Below, in pieces: positions 44,489 through 53,495 of a stretch of 64,000 nucleotides of DNA (the first letter of the stretch is position 1; every line of letters begins with the position of its first letter). A program made the translations under genes and the position numbers. Location of the stretch: NCBI RefSeq assembly GCF_902497875.1, contig NZ_CABVHY010000033.1, positions 22,300 to 86,299 on the forward strand. The letters are read 5' to 3'. Below the pieces are notes generated by a model. That model saw only the letters and a program-made list of their open reading frames with translations. It was not told the origin of the DNA and did not search any database. The DNA is from Pseudomonas fluorescens (GTDB lineage Bacteria > Pseudomonadota > Gammaproteobacteria > Pseudomonadales > Pseudomonadaceae).

Positions 44489-45256
44489 TTACTTGGCGGC
44501 CATGCGCAAGGCACCGTCGAGACGGATCACCTCGCCATTGAGCATGCTGTTTTCAATGATATGCCTAACCAGCGCAGCGTACTCCGACGGTTTGCCCAGA
44601 CGCGGCGGGAACGGCACGCCGGCGGCCAGAGAGTCGCGTACTTCCTGGGTCATGCCGGCCATCATTGGCGTTTCGAAGATTCCCGGAGCGATGGTCATCA
44701 CCCGGATGCCATAGCGCGCCAGTTCACGGGCGGCAGGCAGGGTCAGGCTGGCAATCGCCCCTTTGGAAGCGGCATAGGCCGCTTGGCCGATCTGGCCATC
44801 AAAGGCTGCGGCCGAGGCGGTGTTGATGATCACCCCGCGCTCGCCGTCGGCATCGGCCTGGCCTTCAGCAATGGCCGCGGCTGCCAGGCGCAGCAGATTG
44901 AAACTGCCGATCAGGTTGACATTGATCACCTGGCTGAAGCTGTCCAGGCCATGGGGGCCGTTCTTGCCGAGGATCTTCTCGCCACGCACGATGCCCGCGC
45001 AGTTGACCAGCCCATGCAGCCCGCCAAAGGTGGCGACCGCAGCCTTGACTGCTGCTTCGGCGGCGGCTTCCTGGCTGATATCGGCGACGACGCTCTGCGC
45101 CCGCGGGCCAAGCTTTTGCGCTTGGGCGGCCACGGCTTCGGCGTTCATATCCACCAGCATCACCTTGGCACCGGCGGCCACCAGCATTTCAGCGGTAGCG
45201 GCGCCCAGGCCGGATGCGCCGCCACTGACCAGAAAAATCTTGTTTTCAATCTGCAT
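44489..45256 (-). CDS. SDR 3-hydroxyacyl-CoA dehydrogenase (HSD10-like)
   Basis: 255 residues from ATG 45256 (a second ATG at 45259 is equally in frame; AAGGA upstream). Classical SDR: cofactor motif SGGASGLGAATAEML, NCAG at the NNAG position, and the catalytic Tyr-x3-Lys in YAASKGAI. The product resembles type II (HSD17B10-like) dehydrogenases, which oxidise 2-methyl-3-hydroxybutyryl-CoA. It lies 12 nt before the thiolase gene and 16 nt after the synthetase gene. Confidence 0.92.
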   Translation of the reverse strand: MQIENKIFLVSGGASGLGAATAEMLVAAGAKVMLVDMNAEAVAAQAQKLGPRAQSVVADISQEAAAEAAVKAAVATFGGLHGLVNCAGIVRGEKILGKNGPHGLDSFSQVINVNLIGSFNLLRLAAAAIAEGQADADGERGVIINTASAAAFDGQIGQAAYAASKGAIASLTLPAARELARYGIRVMTIAPGIFETPMMAGMTQEVRDSLAAGVPFPPRLGKPSEYAALVRHIIENSMLNGEVIRLDGALRMAAK

Positions 45257-45272
45257 CATGATGTCCTTCAGT

Positions 45273-46931
45273 TCAAACTTTTTGAGCCGCGGCCTCTTGA
45301 GCCTTGGCGATTTCCTGGTTGCGCAAGATAAAGCGCTGCAATTTGCCGCTAGGGGTTTTCGGCAACTCGCTGACAAATTCGATTTCACGGGGGTACGAGT
45401 GCGCCGCCAGGCGCTTGCGCACATGCTGACGCAGTTCCTCGGCCAGCTCCGGCGAAGCACGGTATTGCGCGCTGAGCACGACAAAGGCTTTGACCAGTTC
45501 GGTGCGCTCCGGATCCGGCTTGCCGACCACCGCCGCTTCAACCACCGCCGGGTGTTCGATCAGCGCGCTTTCCACGTCGAACGGACCGACCCGATAACCC
45601 GAAGTGGTGATCACGTCATCACTGCGGCCGACGAAACTGATGCTGCCGTCCGGGTTCAGCTCCACGGTATCGCCACTAAGGTAGTAATTGCCGACGAAGG
45701 CTTTGGTTGCCGCGCCTTCGTAGCCGGCGAACCAGCACATGGGTGACTGAGTGCGGTCGATGGCCAGAATCCCCGGATGCCCGGCCGGCAATTCCTCGAA
45801 GTTCTCATCGAGCACCACAATCCGGTGCCCCGGTGAGGCAAACCCGGCCGAACCGACATGCACCGGGTGCTCCAGCGCGTGGTGATTGCACAGCACCATG
45901 CCCAGTTCGGTCTGGCCGTAATGGTCATGAATGACCACGCCGAGGTTATCGGCAAACCAGCGGATCACTTCCGGGTTCAGCGGCTCGCCGGCGCTGCTGA
46001 CGATGCGCAGCTTGCCCTTGATCGAGCGGGCGAACTCGTCACCGCCGGCGATCAGCAAGCGATAGGCGGTCGGCGAACCGGTCAGGTTGGTGATGCCGTA
46101 CTTGTTGATCACCCGGCAGGTACTTTCCAGGGTGAACGGGCCATCGTAGAAGGTGATCGGATGGCCCATGGCCAAGGGACCGGTGACGCCGAAATAGATG
46201 CCATAGGCCCAGCCCGGATCGGCGACGTTCCAGAACGCGTCTTCCGGGCGCAGGTCCACCGCGTCACGGGTGTAGCTCTGGAACGCAACAATCGCCTTGA
46301 GCGGTACCGACAGGGCCTTGGAGGGGCCAGTGGTGCCCGAGGTGAACATCAGCAGGAAAGGGTCTTCGCCGCTGAGCAGCACCGGCTCACAGTCCGCCGA
46401 ATAATTGGCCTGTTCGGCCCAGAAGCTGAAATCGCCGCGCACGATGCCCTGGCCCTTGGGCCCGCCGACGGTGACGATGGTCGGGCAGTCGGGCACTTCG
46501 CTGAGCTTGGAACGGTTGCCGGCATCGGTCACCACCACGGCGGCACCGGAGCTGCTCAGCCGATGCTCGATGGCCTTGGGGCCGAAGGCGGTAAACAGTG
46601 GCTGATAGACCGCGCCGATGCGCCAGGTGGCGAGGACGGTGATCAGCAGTTCGACATTGCGCGGCAACAGGCCGGCGACCTTGTCGCCCTTCTTGACGCC
46701 CTGGGCCAGCAGGAAGTTGGCGAAGCGCGCGGCCTTGTCCTGCAGCTCGCTGAAGGTATAGGCCGCACTGGCGCCGTCGCGGCCTTCCCAGAACAACGCA
46801 ATACGGCCGGGCAAGGCGTGGCGGTCGCAGCACTCGACACACGCATTGAGCCCCGCCAGCGTGCCCTTGAGGGCGGCATCGACAGTGTGTTGATAATCAA
46901 ATTGTGCAGTGGCAGACAAGTAATCGCGCAT
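45273..46931 (-). CDS. AMP-forming acyl-CoA synthetase
   Basis: 552 residues of the ANL superfamily. P-loop FTSGTTGPSKAL, motif YGQTELGMV, YYLSGDTVELNPDGSISFVGRSDDVI and the C-terminal lysine motif LPKTPSGKLQRF are intact, so the adenylation/thioesterification cycle should be functional. It is the first gene of the five-gene operon and probably activates a short branched or straight fatty acid. GAGGGATTC precedes the start. Confidence 0.92.
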   Translation of the reverse strand: MRDYLSATAQFDYQHTVDAALKGTLAGLNACVECCDRHALPGRIALFWEGRDGASAAYTFSELQDKAARFANFLLAQGVKKGDKVAGLLPRNVELLITVLATWRIGAVYQPLFTAFGPKAIEHRLSSSGAAVVVTDAGNRSKLSEVPDCPTIVTVGGPKGQGIVRGDFSFWAEQANYSADCEPVLLSGEDPFLLMFTSGTTGPSKALSVPLKAIVAFQSYTRDAVDLRPEDAFWNVADPGWAYGIYFGVTGPLAMGHPITFYDGPFTLESTCRVINKYGITNLTGSPTAYRLLIAGGDEFARSIKGKLRIVSSAGEPLNPEVIRWFADNLGVVIHDHYGQTELGMVLCNHHALEHPVHVGSAGFASPGHRIVVLDENFEELPAGHPGILAIDRTQSPMCWFAGYEGAATKAFVGNYYLSGDTVELNPDGSISFVGRSDDVITTSGYRVGPFDVESALIEHPAVVEAAVVGKPDPERTELVKAFVVLSAQYRASPELAEELRQHVRKRLAAHSYPREIEFVSELPKTPSGKLQRFILRNQEIAKAQEAAAQKV

Positions 46932-47083
46932 CGTCAGAATCCCTCATTTTTTTATTTGGATGGGAACCACATAAAAATCAGGGAAATACTCGCCCCGCAG
47001 GGGGTGCAGGGCAATGGTCAAAGCTATCAAGTTGGCTGACTGGTTTGGCCAAGGATTAGAGAGGTGTTGCCTGTGCCGACGCT

Positions 47084-47172
47084 ATCGCGAGCAAGCTCGC
47101 TCCCACACTTGATCTCATCCAGTAGACAGATTTGTGACCGACACAGATCCAATGTGGGAGCGAGCTTGCTCC
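47084..47172. repeat. REP pair (family B) upstream of the acyl-CoA operon
   Basis: ATCGCGAGCAAGCTCGCTCC and GTGGGAGCGAGCTTGCTCC face outwards and inwards across 46 bp, in the 296-nt gap between the AraC-type regulator and the synthetase gene. No other gene is seen there. Confidence 0.85.
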
Positions 47173-47227
47173 GGGCGGCGTTCCGACGATAAGGGCATCA
47201 CAGACAACATAAGTATAGAGCCTTGCC

Positions 47228-48244
47228 CTACCCCGGCTCATTCAAGATCAAACTCCGGTAATGCCCGGGATTGGACCCCGACCACTTGCGAAACGCCTTG
47301 TAGAACGAACTGGTATCGGCAAATCCCAGCCGCGCGGCGATCTCGGCGAAGCTGATTTGAGGCTCGGCCAGCCAGAGGATTGCCAGTTCCTTGCGCACGC
47401 TGTCCTTGAGCCCTTGATAGGTCTGGCCCTCTTCGGCCAGACGGCGGCGCAAGGTCGAGGCCGACATGCACAGGCTTTGCGCCAGGCTCTCGGTTTCCGG
47501 CCAGTGTTCGGCGGGCAACTGTCGCAGATCGTGCTTGATCCGGCTGGCCAGGCTTTCGGGGTCGCGGTACTTGACCAGGATATTGGCCGGCGCATGGGCC
47601 AGAAAACGTTTGAGCTCTTCGCTGCTGCGCTTGATCGGCAGCTCGAGACAATCGGCGGCGAAAATCATCCGGGTCCGCGGTCGGTCAAAGCGCAGGTTCT
47701 GGGAAAACATCACCTTGTAGTCGTCGCAAAAATCCGCTTCCGGGCACCGCAGCTCAATGGCCAGGATCGGAATCCGCCGCCCGGCCAGCCAGCAAGCGAC
47801 ACCGTGGACGATCATCCAGTAGGTGAAATAGGTGAAGGCCCGACGTGGCTCCTGGTCGTCCTCCAGCAAGACGATTTCCGCCAGACTCTGCTGCTGAACC
47901 AGCTGCGCCGGCATCCGCTCGAGCATCAGTGACAGAAACCCCAGCCCCGACTCCAGCCCCGCTGCCAGGGTCAATTGCGCCATCGACGAGCGACAGAGAA
48001 ACTCCAGGCTGCCGGATTTGAGCTTGCGCGGATCCATCCCGAAGAACTCATCATCCATGCGCCGGGCCAGCAAGCGCCAAAGCCGCGCATAGTCGGTGGC
48101 CGGGACCCGCGCCAGCGGTTGATCGAGCAGCGCCGGATCCATGCCGACCTTGTTCAGCACTTCATCCGTCGCAGGGCCAGGCGCACAGCTCTGCAACAGG
48201 GCTTCGCGCACGAGCTGGATGGAGATGGTGTCTTTTTCCGACAT
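47228..48244 (-). CDS. AraC-family regulator of the acyl-CoA operon
   Basis: 337 residues from ATG 48244 (MSEKDTISIQL); the longer frame only reads through a REP. The N-terminal ~200 residues resemble the arabinose-binding/OruR-type ligand domain (YARLWRLLARRMDDEFFGMD). The C-terminus has two HTHs (LCMSASTLRRRLAEEGQTYQGLKD and ISFAEIAARLGFADTSSFYKAFRKWSG). It lies directly upstream of, and on the same strand as, the branched-chain acyl-CoA operon, so it is the natural candidate regulator; this is inferred from position. Confidence 0.92.
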   Translation of the reverse strand: MSEKDTISIQLVREALLQSCAPGPATDEVLNKVGMDPALLDQPLARVPATDYARLWRLLARRMDDEFFGMDPRKLKSGSLEFLCRSSMAQLTLAAGLESGLGFLSLMLERMPAQLVQQQSLAEIVLLEDDQEPRRAFTYFTYWMIVHGVACWLAGRRIPILAIELRCPEADFCDDYKVMFSQNLRFDRPRTRMIFAADCLELPIKRSSEELKRFLAHAPANILVKYRDPESLASRIKHDLRQLPAEHWPETESLAQSLCMSASTLRRRLAEEGQTYQGLKDSVRKELAILWLAEPQISFAEIAARLGFADTSSFYKAFRKWSGSNPGHYRSLILNEPG

Positions 48245-48290
48245 TGACGGTTGCACTGCCCTGCGCAGATGAATGGGCGGACATCTTAAC

Positions 48291-48379
48291 GTAGGAGCTG
48301 GCGCAGCCTGCGATCTTTTGGCGAGTTGGCGGTTACCCAAGATCAAGATCAAAAGATCGCAGCCTGCGGCAGCTCCTAC
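48291..48379. repeat. REPIN (family A) upstream of the AraC gene
   Basis: GTAGGAGCTGGCGCAGCCTG and CTGCGGCAGCTCCTAC enclose about 50 bp with GATCAAGATCAAAAGATC. It lies between the divergent araC-type and MFS genes. Confidence 0.87.
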
Positions 48380-48510
48380 AAGGGATTGGGGTGTTAGGGC
48401 CTGCGCCCCCCCCTGCAAATACCTCTCTATTCATGCACTAATAAACCTGTGCCTTGCCCCGTCATATCTATAACGTTCACCGACGCTCATTGTTCAAGGA
48501 AGACTTCACC

Positions 48511-49722
48511 ATGCCCAATTCGACGGCCACCGCCGTTGTGCCGCTGACCAGCGTCACCTTTGACCTGCGCCCTCTGCTGATCGCCAACATGACCTGCACC
48601 ATGGCAATGATGGCTTTCGTTTCATTGATCGGGCCGATTTCCCGCGTCCTCGGGCTTGCCACCTGGCAGGCCGGCGCGGCGGTCACCGTCTCCGGGGTGA
48701 TCTGGATGCTGCTCGCGCGGCCATGGGGTCAGGCCAGCGATCGCCTCGGGCGGCGACGGGTGTTGCTGATCGGCACCGCTGGCTTCACCCTCGCCTACTG
48801 GGCGCTGTGCCTGTTTATCGACCTCTCGCTGCAGCTGCTGCCCACAGCGCTGCTGGCCTTTGTCGGGCTGATGCTCGGACGCGGTCTGGTCGGGGTGTTC
48901 TACGCGGCGATTCCGGTGGGTGGTTATGCCTTGATTGCCGACAATATCGAACCCCAACACCGTACGCGTGCGATGGCTTCACTGGGTGCGGCAAACGCCT
49001 GCGGGCTGGTGCTGGGGCCGGCGATCGCGGCGTTGCTGTCCCGGCATAGTCTGAGCTTGCCGTTCTATGCCATGGCGCTGCTGCCGCTGCTGGGCTTCCT
49101 GGTGCTGCTGTTCAAGCTCAAAGGCCAGGAGCTGCACCTCAAGCAACCGCCCAAGACCGTGCACCTGGCTGATCCGCGCCTGCGCCGGCCGCTGGCGGTG
49201 GCATTCGTGGCCATGCTCTGTGTGTCTATCGCGCAAATCACCGTCGGTTTCTACGCCCTCGACAAGCTCGGGATGAACCCGGCCGATGCCGCGCAGACCG
49301 CCGGGATCGCCCTGACCATGGTCGGCCTGGCGCTGATTTGTTCGCAGTTGGTGGTGCGCAAACTGGAATGGCCGCCGCTGAAGATGATCCGCGTCGGCGC
49401 GCTGATCGCCGCCAGCGGTTTTGCCGGCAGCATGCTGGCCGACACCGCTTGGGGATTGTGGGCGTGTTTCTTTGTTTCGGCCTCGGGCATGGGCTGGATC
49501 TTTCCGTCCTTCGCGGCGCTGGCGGCGAATGCCGTGGAGGCCGCGGAACAAGGTGCCACTGCCGGTTCCATCGGTGCCGCCCAAGGTTTCGGGGCGGTCA
49601 TCGGCCCGCTGGCCGGCACCCTGATCTACGCGATCGAACCTCGCCTGCCGTATCTGCTGGCGGCGGCATTGCTGCTATTGGTCGCCTGTTGGCCAGCGGC
49701 CAGACAGCCGCAGCGCCGCTAA
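48511..49722 (+). CDS. MFS transporter
   Basis: 403 residues from ATG 48511 (AAGGA upstream; the longer frame has no SD). About 12 membrane segments. Motif A is GQASDRLGRRRVLL between segments 2 and 3 and motif C-like GLVLGPAIAALLS is in segment 5, as in drug/siderophore H+ antiporters. Substrate unknown. It is divergent from the AraC regulator and ends 3 nt before the convergent pssA gene. Confidence 0.9.
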   Translation: MPNSTATAVVPLTSVTFDLRPLLIANMTCTMAMMAFVSLIGPISRVLGLATWQAGAAVTVSGVIWMLLARPWGQASDRLGRRRVLLIGTAGFTLAYWALCLFIDLSLQLLPTALLAFVGLMLGRGLVGVFYAAIPVGGYALIADNIEPQHRTRAMASLGAANACGLVLGPAIAALLSRHSLSLPFYAMALLPLLGFLVLLFKLKGQELHLKQPPKTVHLADPRLRRPLAVAFVAMLCVSIAQITVGFYALDKLGMNPADAAQTAGIALTMVGLALICSQLVVRKLEWPPLKMIRVGALIAASGFAGSMLADTAWGLWACFFVSASGMGWIFPSFAALAANAVEAAEQGATAGSIGAAQGFGAVIGPLAGTLIYAIEPRLPYLLAAALLLLVACWPAARQPQRR

Positions 49723-49725
49723 GCC

Positions 49726-51069
49726 TTACAGAATGCGATAGAGCAAGCGCTCGATGCGCAACCGGCGGACCCGTCGCAAGAACTTGCCGACGGCCGCCGG
49801 GTACTCCACCAGGGTTTCCAGCTGCTGATGCTGCTCGACGCGGCGCGTGTTACGGAAAATTTCCAGCAGCTCAGCCTCCCGTGGTTCCTTCAACTCGTTT
49901 TTCGGATCATCGATCAACAAGCCGTTTTCCAGGTCCAGGCGAAACGCCCGGGGATTCAGGTTGTTGCCGGTCAGCAAGGTATAACGCTGATCGATCCACA
50001 TGCCCTTGAGGTGATAGGTATTGTCGCCATCGCGCCACAGGTGCAGGTTCAGCTTGCCGCTGTCGATCATCCGCTGATGGCGCTTGGCGAAGCGTCGCAG
50101 GCTGATTTCATACAGGTATGGCAGCGCGGCGATGACCTTGAACGGCTCGCTCGGCGGAATGTAGAAGTCATTGGCGGTCTTGTCGCCGACGACGATATCG
50201 ACTTTCACCCCGCGGGTCAGCGCCCGGTTGATTTCCCGGGTCACGGCCAGCGGCAGGTTGAAATACGGTGTGCAGATCGTCAGTTGTTCCTTGGCGCTGG
50301 CAATCAACTCGCAGATCACCCGGCTCAACGGATTGTTCTTGCCGACCCCCAGCAGCGGGCTGACCGACAACCCCTGTTTGTTGATGCTGCCGCAGGTGGT
50401 GTCGTAGGCCGCGTACTTCAGGCGGCTGCGCAAATCACCGATGTCATTGCGCAGGCTGCGGGTAGTCGGCAGGTTCGGCAGGTCGAGGCGATGCACAGCT
50501 CTGGAACCGATCAGCCCGTGCTCGACCAGGTGCTGCATGGAGTCGGCCAGGGCGCTGTTTTGCAGCACGTGATAGCGATCGAAACGGTACTTGTCGAACT
50601 TGTGCAGATAGACGTTGTTCAGGCTGGCACCGCTGTAGATCACGCAGTCATCGATCACGAAGCCTTTAAGGTGCAACACGCCGAACAGCTCGCGAGTCTG
50701 CACCGGCACGCCATAAACCGGCACTTCACTGGCGTGGGTGCGGGTTTGTTCCTGATACCAGGCCGAATTGCCCGGCTGCTTGCCGGCACCGATCAAACCA
50801 CGCTGGGCGCGCAGCCAGTCGACCACGACCACTACATCGAGCTCGGGCCGGGCAGCCTTGGCGGCGTGCAAGGCATCGAGAATTTCCTGACCGGCTTCAT
50901 CCTGTTGCAGGTAAAGCGCGACGATATAGATGCGCTGCGTCGCCTGGGCGATTTTCTCCAGCAGGCAACGGCGAAACTCGGCGGCGCCGCTAAGGATGGT
51001 GACGGCATCGGCAGTCAGCGGAAAACTGCGCAGTTTAGGCAGTAGGGAGCGTTTGAAAAGCGACGGCAT
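49726..51069 (-). CDS. pssA: CDP-diacylglycerol-serine O-phosphatidyltransferase
   Basis: 447 residues, the Gram-negative PLD-type PssA. Two HKD motifs are present: HLKGFVIDDCVIYSGASLNN and YHLKGMWIDQRYTLLTGNNLNPRA. It makes phosphatidylserine, precursor of phosphatidylethanolamine, at the inner membrane surface. Basic C-terminus (RRVRRLRIERLLYRIL) suits peripheral membrane binding. Upstream lies a repeat-rich gap. Confidence 0.94.
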   Translation of the reverse strand: MPSLFKRSLLPKLRSFPLTADAVTILSGAAEFRRCLLEKIAQATQRIYIVALYLQQDEAGQEILDALHAAKAARPELDVVVVVDWLRAQRGLIGAGKQPGNSAWYQEQTRTHASEVPVYGVPVQTRELFGVLHLKGFVIDDCVIYSGASLNNVYLHKFDKYRFDRYHVLQNSALADSMQHLVEHGLIGSRAVHRLDLPNLPTTRSLRNDIGDLRSRLKYAAYDTTCGSINKQGLSVSPLLGVGKNNPLSRVICELIASAKEQLTICTPYFNLPLAVTREINRALTRGVKVDIVVGDKTANDFYIPPSEPFKVIAALPYLYEISLRRFAKRHQRMIDSGKLNLHLWRDGDNTYHLKGMWIDQRYTLLTGNNLNPRAFRLDLENGLLIDDPKNELKEPREAELLEIFRNTRRVEQHQQLETLVEYPAAVGKFLRRVRRLRIERLLYRIL

Positions 51070-51144
51070 AGGGCTCGCAAAAGGTCGATTCCGAAGAGCG
51101 GATGAGCTTACACCATGCGTTCGTCCGGGTCTTCTGGTGACCGT

Positions 51145-51182
51145 AAGATCAAAAGATCAAAAGATCAAAAGATCAAAAGATC
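51145..51182. repeat. 8-bp tandem repeat AAGATCAA x4
   Basis: Four perfect units of AAGATCAA at 51145-51176, then AAGATCGC which begins the family A REP arm. It looks like slippage expansion of the REP flank. Confidence 0.9.
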
Positions 51183-51277
51183 GCAGCCTATCGGCAGCTC
51201 CTACGGGATCGGTGTTCATCCATTTATTGCGGGTGTACACGATCGGCGTAGGAGCTGCCGATAGGCTGCGATCTTTT
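51175..51277. repeat. REPIN (family A) upstream of the TetR gene
   Basis: AAAAGATCGCAGCCTATCGG faces CCGATAGGCTGCGATCTTTT (perfect arms). The spacer ends GTGTACACGATCGGC, wording that recurs in the remnant at 63200-63234. Confidence 0.9.
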
Positions 51278-51316
51278 GGGGTCAGAAAGAAAAACCAAAT
51301 CTCCCATTGACCAAGG

Positions 51317-51330
51317 AGAACGATCGTTCT
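51317..51330. promoter_or_regulatory. Perfect 14-bp palindrome, candidate TetR operator
   Basis: AGAACGATCGTTCT is fully palindromic and lies 13 nt before the regulator ATG at 51343, in the expected place for autorepression. No other palindrome of this kind is in the gap. Confidence 0.6.
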
Positions 51331-51342
51331 ACTGTTAGCCAC

Positions 51343-51906
51343 ATGAACGAAATCAACAGCAACGAAACCCGCGACATCATTCTGGATGTCACCGAAAAGC
51401 TGATCTATAAAAGTGGCATCGCTGCCACGGGCATGGATCTTCTGGTGAAAACCGCCGGCGTCTCCAGAAAGAGTATCTATCGCTACTTTGCCAACAAGGA
51501 CGAGCTCACCGTGGCCGCCTTGCAGCGCCGGGATGAACGCTGGATCAGCTGGTTCCGCGGCGAAGTCGGCAAGGCCCCTACTACCGAGGCGCGCCTGCTG
51601 AACCTGTTCACCGTCCTCAAGGACTGGTTCGCCAGCGAAGGCTTTCGCGGCTGCGCCTTCATCAACACCAGCGGCGAAACCGGCGACCCGCAGAACCCGG
51701 TGCGCCTGGTGGCCAGGGAACATAAACAGAAGCTGCTCGACTACTTGGGCGAGCTCTGCAAAGAACATGGCGTGCAAGATCCGCAGGAGCAGGCTAAACA
51801 GCTGCTGATCCTGATCGACGGCGCCATTACCGTTGCGCTTGTCATGGGTGATCAGAGTGCCGCCGATAATGCGCAATGCATGGCGCGAAAGTTATTGGAC
51901 CTCTGA
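51343..51906 (+). CDS. TetR-family regulator
   Basis: 187 residues from ATG 51343 (an in-frame TTG at 51307 lies beyond the operator and is unlikely). The N-terminal HTH reads IAATGMDLLVKTAGVSRKSIYRYFANKDELTVAAL. The rest is the helical ligand domain with RGCAFINTSGETGDPQNPV, seen in TetR regulators of the AcrR/YbiH group. It is followed 55 nt later by a SnoaL-like gene which it probably controls; the palindrome upstream suggests autorepression. Confidence 0.9.
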   Translation: MNEINSNETRDIILDVTEKLIYKSGIAATGMDLLVKTAGVSRKSIYRYFANKDELTVAALQRRDERWISWFRGEVGKAPTTEARLLNLFTVLKDWFASEGFRGCAFINTSGETGDPQNPVRLVAREHKQKLLDYLGELCKEHGVQDPQEQAKQLLILIDGAITVALVMGDQSAADNAQCMARKLLDL

Positions 51907-51961
51907 TTGATTCAAACAAGACAACCCCTGTTTGAACGTTAACTTTCTGTGGAGACTTGAA

Positions 51962-52441
51962 ATGTCATCTAACGCCGAAGTTCGTCCGCCACTTCCGCCC
52001 TTCACCCGTGAGTCGGCCATCGAGAAAATTCGCCTGGCCGAGGACGGCTGGAACTCCCGCGACCCGCAACGGGTGTCCCTGGCGTATACCCTGGACACTA
52101 AATGGCGTAACCGCGCCGAGTTTGCCAACAATCGCGAAGAAGCCAAGGGCTTCCTGACCCGTAAATGGGCGAAGGAGCTCGACTACCGGCTGATCAAGGA
52201 ACTCTGGGCCTTTACCGATAACCGCATCGCGGTGCGTTACGCCTATGAATGGCACGACGATTCCGGCAACTGGTACCGCTCCTACGGCAATGAAAACTGG
52301 GAATTCGACGAACACGGACTGATGTCCAACCGTCACGCCTGCATCAACGACATGCCGATCAAGGAAAGCGAGCGCAAGTTCCACTGGCCGCTGGGCCGGC
52401 GCCCGGATGAGCATCCGGGGTTGTCTGAGCTGGGGATGTAA
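51962..52441 (+). CDS. DUF1348 (SnoaL/NTF2-like) protein
   Basis: 159 residues from ATG 51962 (GGAGA upstream). It matches the DUF1348 NTF2-fold family: LPPFTRESAIEKIRLAEDGWNSRDP, NREEAKGFLTRKWAKELDYRLIKELWAF, RYAYEWHDDSGNWYRSYGNENWEF and the terminal PLGRRPDEHPGLSELG. Members are small, cytosolic, and of unknown catalytic role. Probably co-transcribed with the TetR gene. Confidence 0.88.
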   Translation: MSSNAEVRPPLPPFTRESAIEKIRLAEDGWNSRDPQRVSLAYTLDTKWRNRAEFANNREEAKGFLTRKWAKELDYRLIKELWAFTDNRIAVRYAYEWHDDSGNWYRSYGNENWEFDEHGLMSNRHACINDMPIKESERKFHWPLGRRPDEHPGLSELGM

Positions 52442-52453
52442 AAGCTGGTATCT

Positions 52454-52540
52454 GTAGGAGCTGCCGCAGGCTGCGATCTTTTCCGGCTCACCGCCGATTT
52501 CATGAAAGATCAAAAGATCGCAGGCTTCGCCAGCTCCTAC
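52454..52540. repeat. REPIN (family A) downstream of the SnoaL-like gene
   Basis: GTAGGAGCTGCCGCAGGCTG faces CGCAGGCTTCGCCAGCTCC across a 40-bp spacer with CATGAAAGATCAAAAGATC. Confidence 0.88.
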
Positions 52541-52715
52541 GCCGAATGGGGACACCCGCAATCCCGTTACCGATCAGGGCCTGCCTGCAGCGGTACGCCG
52601 CAAGCACAAGTCCTGGGCCAGTGAGGTCAGCAGCAGTCGCGGCCATTGGTGGTTATGGGTAATATACCGGCCTTTCGCGCAGCCTCTTCTGCGCCCCGCC
52701 GAATAAGTCGATCCC

Positions 52716-53495
52716 ATGCCTTTGGAACTCAGCGTAGACCTTGCCACCCTCGCCATTCTTGTCTTTGTCGCATTCATCGCCGGTTTTATCGATGCCATCG
52801 CCGGCGGTGGTGGCTTGCTCACCACCCCGGCCTTGCTCACCGCCGGTTTGCCGCCGCATCTGGTGCTCGGCACCAACAAACTCAGCGCCAGCTTCGGCTC
52901 GGCTATCGCCAGTTTCACCTTCTACCGGCGCAAGCTGTTCCACCCGCGCCAGTGGCTGCACGCGATAGTCGGGACCCTGGTGGGCGCATTGACCGGCGCG
53001 ATCGTGGCGCATTACCTGCCGGCCGATTGGCTGAACAAGATGCTGCCGGTGATCGTCTTTGCCTGTGGCGTCTACCTGTTGTTTGGTGGCACGCCAAAGG
53101 CGCCGCTGGACAGCGATGCGCCGATCAAGAAGAAGTGGCAGTCGAGCCAGGGTTTCAGCCTGGGTTTCTACGACGGAGTGGCCGGCCCCGGCACCGGTGC
53201 CTTCTGGACCGTCAGCAGCCTACTGCTGTACCCCATCGATCTGGTCAAGGCCAGTGGCGTGGCGCGCAGCATGAACTTCGTCAGCAACATCGCGGCGCTG
53301 TCGGTGTTCATCTTTTCCGGTCAGGTGGACTGGATCATCGGCCTGAGCATGGGCCTGTCGGTGATGGTCGGGGCATTCTTCGGCGCGCGCACCGCCATCA
53401 GCGGTGGTGCGAAGTTCATTCGCCCGGTGTTCATCACCGTCGTCCTGGGCTTGACCGTGCGCCTAGCCTGGCAACACTGGTTCAGTGTGGCCTAA
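52716..53495 (+). CDS. TSUP (TauE/SafE) family membrane transporter
   Basis: 259 residues with about eight hydrophobic segments. The two internal repeats both carry the family's Gly-rich turn: FIAGFIDAIAGGGGLLTTPALL at the N-terminus and GFYDGVAGPGTGAFW in the middle. Members export sulfite, sulfoacetate or other organosulfur anions; the substrate here is unknown. Its 3' end overlaps the convergent nudC gene by 33 nt. Confidence 0.9.
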   Translation: MPLELSVDLATLAILVFVAFIAGFIDAIAGGGGLLTTPALLTAGLPPHLVLGTNKLSASFGSAIASFTFYRRKLFHPRQWLHAIVGTLVGALTGAIVAHYLPADWLNKMLPVIVFACGVYLLFGGTPKAPLDSDAPIKKKWQSSQGFSLGFYDGVAGPGTGAFWTVSSLLLYPIDLVKASGVARSMNFVSNIAALSVFIFSGQVDWIIGLSMGLSVMVGAFFGARTAISGGAKFIRPVFITVVLGLTVRLAWQHWFSVA

